From: Alphaproteobacteria bacterium
GTDB lineage: Bacteria; Pseudomonadota; Alphaproteobacteria; Kiloniellales; J153
Assembly: GCA_003693905.1 (NCBI GenBank)
Contig: RFLL01000273.1
Span: 1 to 21,065 of the forward strand
DNA: 21,065 nucleotides
Direction of reading: 5' to 3'
A program made the translations under genes and the position numbers. This document shows positions 14,194 to 21,065 of this stretch, piece after piece. How positions within the stretch are numbered: position 1 is the first letter of the stretch; every line of letters starts with the position of its first letter. The notes under the pieces were generated by a model. It had not been told where the DNA came from and searched no databases. It was given only the letters and a program-made list of their open reading frames with translations.

Positions 14194-15480
14194 ATGGGCG
14201 ATACCGGTATCTCCGACGAAATCGTGGCGGTTGATGGCGATGACGAGGAAATCGAAGAGACTTCCGTACACGCGGTCGAGGATTATGCACCGCTGATCGG
14301 CAAGGCGGCGGTCGAGCGTCTGCTGGCCAAGGCCCGCCGCCTGTCCGATCTGCACGTGGTCAACGTGAATTCCACCTTCTACGGCGGCGGCGTGGCCGAA
14401 ATCCTGACCCCGCTGACGCTTCTGATGAACCGGGCAGGGCTCAAGACCGGATGGCGGGTGATCCAGGGGCGGCCGGATTTCTTCAGTGTCACCAAGAAGA
14501 TGCACAATGCCCTTCAGGGCGATTCCATCAATTTGAGTGCGAAAAAGAAGCGCATCTACGAAGAGGTCGTATGTGAAAACGCCCTGCGCACGCACCTGGA
14601 TCACGATCTGATCATTGTGCACGATCCGCAGCCGCTGCCGCTGATCACGCACTATCGCAAGCAAAGCCCGTGGATCTGGCGCTGTCACGTCGATCTCAGC
14701 GCCCCCAACCCCGAACTGTGGAGTTATCTGAAACCGTTCATCGAACGCTACGACGCGGTGATCCTCAGCATCCCCGAGTACCGGCAGAAATTGCGCACGC
14801 CGCAACGCTTCTTCATGCCGGCCATTGATCCGTTCATCCTCAAGAACCGCCGCCTCGAAGAGCGCGAGATCGACGAGAGGCTGGCACATTACGGCATTCC
14901 GACCGATCTGCCGATCATTGCCCAGATCGCCCGCTTCGACCGCTGGAAGGATCCCCAGGGCGTGATCGATGCCTACCGCATGGCGCGCCGGGAAGTAGAC
15001 TGCACCCTGGTCCTGCTCGGCAATATAGCAACCGATGATCCGGAAGGTCAGACGGTCTTCGAATCCCTGTGCAGTTGCCGCGATGATCGTATTTTCATCC
15101 TGTCCCATCAGGATACGGCGCTCGTGAATGCATTGCAGACGCGTGCGGCCGTCGTGCTTCAGAAATCGATCCGCGAAGGCTTCGGCCTCAGCGTCACCGA
15201 GGCGATGTGGAAGGGAACACCGGTCATCGGCGGCAACGTCGGCGGCATCCGCTATCAAATCGAAGACGGGGTCAACGGGTTCCTCGTCGATACGGTGGAG
15301 CAGGCGGCGGCCCGCATCGTACAGCTTCTCAAGGACACCGATCTGCGCTGCCGGATGGGGGCGGCGGCCCGCGAAACCGTGCGCAGAAAATTTCTAATGA
15401 CACGTCTCATGGAACAGTACCTGGACCTTTTCGCCAGCTTCGAGGTCGTGTTCCGATTGAAAGAGTCGCCGAAGTTCTAG
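14194..15480 (+). CDS. treT: GT4 glycosyltransferase, TreT-like trehalose synthase
   Basis: This 428-residue protein starts at ATG 14194 with GGGAGG at 14179-14184. An acidic N-terminus of about 30 residues precedes a two-domain GT-B fold. The N-domain has HVVNVNSTFYGGGVAEIL (54-71), GWRVIQGRPDFFSVTKKMHN and a DPQPLPL turn. The C-domain has the donor-binding ARFDRWKDP (246-254) and the GT4 EX7E motif, EGFGLSVTE (E328, E336). The GGGVAEIL and DFFxVTKK landmarks are those of the trehalose glycosyltransferring synthase (TreT), which makes trehalose from NDP-glucose and glucose, or the reverse. No export signal is seen, so it is cytosolic. It is followed after 44 bp by a GalT-family gene, supporting nucleotide-sugar metabolism. 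The substrate assignment is homology-based, and another glucosyl acceptor is possible. Confidence 0.8.
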   Translation: MGDTGISDEIVAVDGDDEEIEETSVHAVEDYAPLIGKAAVERLLAKARRLSDLHVVNVNSTFYGGGVAEILTPLTLLMNRAGLKTGWRVIQGRPDFFSVTKKMHNALQGDSINLSAKKKRIYEEVVCENALRTHLDHDLIIVHDPQPLPLITHYRKQSPWIWRCHVDLSAPNPELWSYLKPFIERYDAVILSIPEYRQKLRTPQRFFMPAIDPFILKNRRLEEREIDERLAHYGIPTDLPIIAQIARFDRWKDPQGVIDAYRMARREVDCTLVLLGNIATDDPEGQTVFESLCSCRDDRIFILSHQDTALVNALQTRAAVVLQKSIREGFGLSVTEAMWKGTPVIGGNVGGIRYQIEDGVNGFLVDTVEQAAARIVQLLKDTDLRCRMGAAARETVRRKFLMTRLMEQYLDLFASFEVVFRLKESPKF

Positions 15481-15524
15481 ACATCGGAAGATCGGGATCT
15501 CCCGCGCCGGATTCGCAGAGGACC

Positions 15525-16574
15525 ATGAGCGAAATACGCCACGACAGGATAACGGGCACGTGGATCATCATCGCACCGAAGCGCGGCCGCCGGCCGGGCG
15601 GACATGCACCTGCGGACAACAATGGGGTCACGGGGGCCGTCGCACCACCATTCGTCCGCGACTGTCCGTTCTGCCCCGGCAACGAACACCTTTTACCGTC
15701 GATCCTTGACGAGGTTCCCCGTTCCTCCCCGCCCGGCTGGCAGGTGCGCGTGGTGCCGAACCGCTATCCCGCCGTGGAAATGGGCGCGCCGGAAACTGCA
15801 AAAGCAACCGGAACCCGGTTGTATGAAACCTTCCCCGGCGCCGGGCGCCACGAAGTCATCGTCGAGCATCCCCGCCACGATCTGGATCTGGCGACGATGA
15901 GGGACGAAGAGGGGCAAGCCGTTCTTGAAACCTGCCGGGCACGGTATCGGACTCTGATGAGCGAGGCCGGAACAGACAGCGTGATCCTGTTTCGAAACCG
16001 CGGCAGGAATGCGGGGGCATCCATCGGCCACCCGCATTCCCAGATCGTTGCTCTGAATGTGGTGCCGCCGTTCGTCCGCGAGCGGGTCGAACGATCCCGG
16101 CACTATCATGCCCAGGAAGGGCGGTGCCCCGTGTGCGATCTCATCGCCCGGGAAAGTGCGGAACAGGTGCGCCTGGTATGGCGAAGCGACCACTTCCTGG
16201 CCCTTGTTCCATTCGCGGCGACGAGCCCGTTCGAGGTCTGGGTGATCCCCTTGGCGCACGCGCCGGGCTTCGGGGCGGCTTCGGACGCGCATCTGCGCGA
16301 TCTGGCCATGGTTCTGCGCGACATTCTCGGCCTCTATCGCCGTACGCTCGGCGTGTACGAATACAATTTCGTCGTCCACTCGGCCCCGCGACTACCGACA
16401 CCGGCGCCGTATCTGCACTGGTACGTCCAGATTATGCCCCGCCTGACCACGCCTGCGGGCTTCGAATTCGGGTCGGGGATGCGGATCAATCCGTCGCTTC
16501 CCGAAGAGGACGCCGCTTTCCTGGCGCACGCTCTCAGGACCCGCGCCGCTGAAAATCCTCGTCGACGTGGATGA
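15525..16574 (+). CDS. galT: GalT-family hexose-1-phosphate uridylyltransferase
   Basis: This 349-residue, full-length member of the GalT (HIT superfamily) family starts at ATG 15525. The substrate-binding start is EIRHDRITGTWIIIAPKR. The zinc/structural motif is CPFC (47-50), and a further CPVC pair lies at 201-204. The active-site GHPHSQ carries nucleophile His171 in the HPH triad (169-171). The C-domain has LHWYVQIMPR (297-306). Canonical enzymes transfer UMP between UDP-glucose and galactose-1-phosphate; bacterial relatives include NDP-sugar phosphorylase-like proteins. No galK or galE is visible, so with the TreT-like gene it more likely handles NDP-glucose / glucose-1-phosphate around trehalose. 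That is inference. Its 3' end overlaps the convergent gene at 16534 by 41 bp. Confidence 0.85.
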   Translation: MSEIRHDRITGTWIIIAPKRGRRPGGHAPADNNGVTGAVAPPFVRDCPFCPGNEHLLPSILDEVPRSSPPGWQVRVVPNRYPAVEMGAPETAKATGTRLYETFPGAGRHEVIVEHPRHDLDLATMRDEEGQAVLETCRARYRTLMSEAGTDSVILFRNRGRNAGASIGHPHSQIVALNVVPPFVRERVERSRHYHAQEGRCPVCDLIARESAEQVRLVWRSDHFLALVPFAATSPFEVWVIPLAHAPGFGAASDAHLRDLAMVLRDILGLYRRTLGVYEYNFVVHSAPRLPTPAPYLHWYVQIMPRLTTPAGFEFGSGMRINPSLPEEDAAFLAHALRTRAAENPRRRG

Positions 16575-16830
16575 TCCAACGGTTGAAACTGTTGATCAGG
16601 GCCTCCCAATCTTCCTTGAGTTCGTGCTTCATCACGTCCCAGGTCGACTCTTCGGTGCCCTGAATCTTTTCTCGAAGGGCCGCTGCCTTGGCGTACATTT
16701 CGTCAATCCGGGCACGGTGCCGGGACGGGACGGGGCCGGTCTTGGCGATTTGCGCTTCCCTTGCAGCCAGGCGCTTCTCGAAGTCGTCGAGACGCCGGCG
16801 AAGGTCGGCAACGGTTTCGTTGTCATGCAT
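16534..16830 (-). CDS. Small acidic/basic coiled-coil protein, function unknown
   Basis: This 98-residue protein starts at ATG 16830 with a GAGGGAGAG ribosome site. Residues 4-32 (VADLRRRLDDFEKRL and on) and 38-60 (RIDEMYAKAAALREKI) form heptad-like charged helices. The C-terminus is amphipathic, WEALINSFNRWIIHVDEDF. No catalytic motif or signal is visible. It follows the STAS-like gene by 24 bp on the same strand, so the two are probably co-transcribed, and it overlaps the convergent galT end by 41 bp. It is not a recognised family. A small membrane-stress or structural partner of the STAS-like protein is one possibility, with low certainty. Confidence 0.7.
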   Translation of the reverse strand: MHDNETVADLRRRLDDFEKRLAAREAQIAKTGPVPSRHRARIDEMYAKAAALREKIQGTEESTWDVMKHELKEDWEALINSFNRWIIHVDEDFQRRGS

Positions 16831-16854
16831 TGGACGGCTCTCCCTCGTCGGTTC

Positions 16855-17223
16855 TCACTGCGTGGTCTTGATCCATGCCCAAGCCTGGTCGAGCTGCTCG
16901 GCGGGAAACACCCTGATCTCGCCCTTCATCAGGAAGCCGATCAGCCGGATGCACCATTCGACCCAGGGCGGTGCTCCGACCACGGCGATCCTGTCGAAAT
17001 CCGCCCGGTGTCTGAGGCCGTAGGAGGCGTCGTCCCAGGCAGCTTCGAGGTCCCATCCTGTGAAGGTTTCGTCCATGTAGAACAGGATGTTGAGTTTCCG
17101 ATGCTGCTTGAGCCTCTCTTCCAGACAGGGAATCAGAATCTGCCGGTAGTCGGCGTCGCTCAATCTGCCGCCGGCCTTGATGCCGATCACGTTGCCACTG
17201 CTCTGCGGCATGATTTCGATCAC
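16855..17223 (-). CDS. STAS/SpoIIAA-like domain protein
   Basis: This is a 122-residue protein using a GTG start at 17223, with GAGGAG seven bases upstream (complement of 17231-17236). The ATG at 17211 is too far from that site, and longer frames reaching 17337 lack support. The pattern, with an opening beta strand (NVIGIKAGGRLSDADYRQILIP), a central NILFYMDETFTGWDLEAAWDD and the C-terminal IRVFPAEQLDQAWAWI, matches the SpoIIAA-like family (DUF3478-type STAS fold). These proteins are often found in alphaproteobacterial stress clusters. The anti-sigma-antagonist phosphoserine site is not evident, so a signalling role is unproven. An FNR-type box at 17337-17350 lies upstream. Confidence 0.78.
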   Translation of the reverse strand: MIEIMPQSSGNVIGIKAGGRLSDADYRQILIPCLEERLKQHRKLNILFYMDETFTGWDLEAAWDDASYGLRHRADFDRIAVVGAPPWVEWCIRLIGFLMKGEIRVFPAEQLDQAWAWIKTTQ

Positions 17224-17336
17224 TTCCGTTCTCCTCGAACCCGGTCCGCACGGTCCCGGGAGCACTCGCCAGGGCCACCGGGACAGGCCTTTTGCAATTC
17301 CGGATCGACTATCGGGCACCGCCCCGGCGGCGATCA

Positions 17337-17350
17337 TTGACGTGAGTCAA
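17337..17350. promoter_or_regulatory. FNR/FixK-type binding site TTGAC-N4-GTCAA upstream of the STAS-like gene
   Basis: TTGACGTGAGTCAA is a perfect inverted repeat with 4-base spacer, the same form as the site at 14083. It lies in the 164-bp gap between the STAS-like gene start (17223) and the end of the ABC exporter (17388). Its centre is about 120 bp upstream of the GTG, allowing a promoter at the usual -41.5 spacing with an 80-nt leader. Confidence 0.65.
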
Positions 17351-17387
17351 TCCCATGGAGAGCCGGGCCGCCTGATGAAAGGCGCCG

Positions 17388-18497
17388 CTAGTTCATCCGG
17401 TGGCGGAACATCCATGCCGCTCCCGCCAGTGTCACGAGGGCGATGAGAACCATAGGCCACAGCCGTTCGTAGACGAGAACCGCCGGCAGGCCCTCGAGAA
17501 ACGTTCCCCGTACGATGATCAGGAAATAGCGCATGGGGTTGATCAGGGTCAGATCCTGGATCAGGGGCGGCATGTTGGCGATCGGGGTGGCGAACCCGGA
17601 CAGGATGACGGCCGGCACGACGAAAAGGAACGCCCCCAGGATGGCCTGCTGCTGGGTTCTGGAAATCGACGAGATCATCAGCCCGATGCCGATGACGGCA
17701 AGCAGATACACAAACAGGCCGCCATAGAGAAGAAGCAGATCACCGCGCAAAGGAACCCCGAACCAGAACACGGCAACAGCAATAATGGTCGAGCCTTCCG
17801 CCAGCCCGATGACCAGGGCGGGGATCGACTTGCCGATCAGAATCTCGAAGGGCCGGAACGGGGTGACCAGAAGTTGCTCGAACGTTCCGACCTCGCGTTC
17901 GCGCGCGACGCTCAGCGCCGTTACGACCGTCGTGACCACCAGCGTCAGCAGGGCCACGATTCCGGGTACGATGAACCATTGGCTTTTGAGGTTCGGGTTG
18001 AACCACGATCGTACGACAAGGCGGGCCGGAGGCAGAGCCCTGCCCGCCGATTCGAGCCATTCGACGTTGAAGTCCGCGATGATACGGCTTGCATATCCGA
18101 GGACGATCAGGGCGGTGTTGGATTCGCGCCCGTCAACGATCAACTGCACCTTTGCCGGTCGACCGGACATGAGATCGCGGGAGAAGGTCTGGCCGATGTG
18201 AACGACGAGGCTTGCTTCCTTCGGATCCATGACGGTTCCGATCTCCGCCTCCCGGGTGATGTAGGCAACGGTTCTGAACGTAGGCGACCCCTCGAACCGG
18301 GCAATGAGCATGCGCGCGGCAAGGCCCGTGTCCTCGTTGTAGATTGCGGTCGCGACGTGGTTCACGTCGAAAGTGGCGGCGTATCCGAACACCAGAAGTT
18401 GGATGATCGGCGGGCCGATGATGACGGTGCGGCTTTTCCTGTCCTTCCAAACCGCCAGAAACTCCTTAATGATCAGGGCGCGGATGCGGGTCCACAT
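17388..18497 (-). CDS. ybhR: ABC-2 exporter permease, YbhR-like
   Basis: This is a 369-residue inner-membrane permease. The chosen ATG at 18497 gives the family-typical start MWTRIRALIIKEFLAVWKDR; the frame is open far upstream, but that region overlaps the neighbouring permease. One N-terminal span (about 26-42) is followed by a large extracytoplasmic domain (about 45-170) and five spans near 176-197, 224-247, 256-276, 286-303 and 347-364. The conserved coupling segment AREREVGTFEQLLVTPFRP (198-216) is the ABC-2 contact for the ATPase. It starts 11 bp after the sister permease stop. The system is of the YbhFSR drug/cation export class, and the substrate cannot be inferred here. An HlyD-type partner would be expected beyond the window edge. 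Confidence 0.85.
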   Translation of the reverse strand: MWTRIRALIIKEFLAVWKDRKSRTVIIGPPIIQLLVFGYAATFDVNHVATAIYNEDTGLAARMLIARFEGSPTFRTVAYITREAEIGTVMDPKEASLVVHIGQTFSRDLMSGRPAKVQLIVDGRESNTALIVLGYASRIIADFNVEWLESAGRALPPARLVVRSWFNPNLKSQWFIVPGIVALLTLVVTTVVTALSVAREREVGTFEQLLVTPFRPFEILIGKSIPALVIGLAEGSTIIAVAVFWFGVPLRGDLLLLYGGLFVYLLAVIGIGLMISSISRTQQQAILGAFLFVVPAVILSGFATPIANMPPLIQDLTLINPMRYFLIIVRGTFLEGLPAVLVYERLWPMVLIALVTLAGAAWMFRHRMN

Positions 18498-18508
18498 GAG
18501 GGGTGGTC

Positions 18509-19692
18509 CTATTCCAGGGATTTGCGCGTTTTGCGACGGGTCAGGCCGAGAAAGACGATGGCCATCAGCACAAGAGCGCCGCCGTTGGAAAGAACGACGG
18601 GCCACACGGTTCCGGCCAGAAATAGCGTCTGCAAGGCGGAGACGAAGTAGCGTGCCGGAATGACATGGGTGATCCACTGCACGACTCGCGGCATGCTTGC
18701 AATGTCGAAAAGGAAACCGGACAGGATGAAAGCGGGAAGAAAGGCGACGATGATGGCTACCTGTCCGGCTACGAACTGGCTGCGTGCGACCGTCGAGATG
18801 AGCAGTCCCATGCCCAGAGCACTCAGCATGAACAGGGCGGACACGACAAAAAGGACGGCGAAGGAGCCACGGAACGGAACATGAAACACCCACACGGCCA
18901 TGGCCGCGGACAGAGCCATGCCGCCCATGCCCAGAATGAAGTACGGGATCAGCTTGCCGAGAAGAATTTCATCTATGCGCACCGGCGTGACCATGAGCGC
19001 CTCCATGGTGCCGCGTTCCCATTCCCGCGCCACGACCATCGCCGTAAGCAGGGTTCCGATCAGCGTCATGATGATGGCGATCAGGCCCGGGACCAGGAAG
19101 TTTCGGCTGCGAACCTCAGCGTTGAACCAGACGCGTTGCTCGGCAACCACGGGTGGCTTCAGGGACAGGCCCTGATCCTGCGAATATTGCCGCAGCCACG
19201 TCTGCCACGCGCCCTGCATGTAGCCTTCGATGATGCGGGCGGTGTTGGCGTCGGTTCCGTCCACGATGACCTGTATCGGCGCGCCCTCGGGGGACAGCAG
19301 CCGGCGCGAGAAGTCACTGCGCAGGACCACCAGGGCATTGACGTCGCCGGCGATCAGGGCCTCTTGCGCGGTGCGGCGCGAATTCATGAAAACGGGTGCA
19401 AAATAAGGTGAATTGGTCAGGGAAACGGCGAAGCTGAAGGTCTCGGTGGTTGGATTTTCGATGACCAGGGCAACGGGAACATGCTTGGCATCCAGCGAGA
19501 CCCCGTAGCCAAACAGAAGCAGCAGAATCGCAGGCAGCACGAAGGCGATGGAAATGCTGCTGGGATCCCGCAGAATCTGGAGCGTCTCCTTACGGATCAA
19601 TCCGCGCATGCGCAGTCTTCGATATCCGCTTCCGTGTATCGACGACGGCTGCGCAGCCGCTGTGCCGCTGTTTTCATCGGGGCGGAGTGGGT

Positions 19693-19696
<4 letters not shown>
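18509..19696 (-). CDS. ybhS: ABC-2 exporter permease, YbhS-like
   Basis: This is a 395-residue permease whose ATG (19696) overlaps the ATPase stop as ATGA, supporting this start over an internal Met near residue 30. It therefore has a polar N-terminal extension of about 30 residues before RGLIRKETLQILRD. Spans lie at about 49-66, 202-222, 247-270, 279-302, 310-330 and 367-385, with an external domain between about 68 and 195. The AREWERGTMEALMVTPVR motif (223-240) is the ATPase coupling site. It is paralogous to the following permease, and the two likely form the heterodimeric channel of the exporter. Confidence 0.87.

Positions 19697-21065
<1,369 letters not shown>

Overview
The window is GC-rich with tightly packed operons. 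It reads like an alphaproteobacterium, possibly of the Rhodospirillales or purple-bacterium type. The reasons are the overall protein style, a class I PHA synthase, FNR/FixK-type palindromes and a twin-arginine-exported binding protein. The taxonomic call is inference, and no rRNA or tRNA is present to test it.

Region 1 (1-12074, all + strand) is a complete-looking bacterial microcompartment (BMC) locus of the RMM type, the class first seen in Rhodococcus/Mycobacterium and linked to aminoacetone / 1-amino-2-propanol. In order it holds: the C-terminal end of an AraC-family regulator; a spermidine/putrescine-type ABC importer (Tat-exported binding protein, an ATPase whose reading frame is broken at about 2561, and two permeases); a short-chain dehydrogenase; an APH-type small-molecule kinase; a class III aminotransferase-fold enzyme (probable phospho-lyase); a CoA-acylating aldehyde dehydrogenase with a C-terminal encapsulation helix; then the shell genes. 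The shell set is BMC-T, a small helix-bearing linker protein, BMC-P (EutN/CcmL type), BMC-H and a second BMC-T. The inferred pathway is: import of the amine; interconversion of aminoacetone and 1-amino-2-propanol (SDR); O-phosphorylation (kinase); elimination of phosphate and ammonia to propionaldehyde (PLP enzyme); oxidation to propionyl-CoA inside the shell (ALDH).

Two intergenic regions, upstream of the transporter operon and upstream of the aminotransferase/shell operon, each carry a direct repeat of TGTCAA with an identical 21-bp period. In both, a possible -10 lies 27-28 bp after the start of the second repeat. This is the geometry expected for an AraC-family activator, so the linked regulator probably controls both halves.

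Region 2 (12138-17223) has a class I PHA synthase on the - strand, convergent with the BMC operon, and divergent from it a TreT-like glycosyltransferase plus a GalT-family uridylyltransferase on the + strand. A two-gene - strand unit follows: a STAS/SpoIIAA-like protein and a small coiled-coil protein that overlaps the galT end. Perfect TTGAC-N4-GTCAA palindromes (FNR/FixK class) lie at 14083-14096 and 17337-17350, suggesting a low-oxygen-responsive carbon storage or stress module.

Region 3 (17388-21065, - strand) is a YbhFSR-type ABC-2 exporter: a tandem-ABC ATPase (5' end outside the window) followed by two ABC-2 permeases with overlapping or very close junctions.
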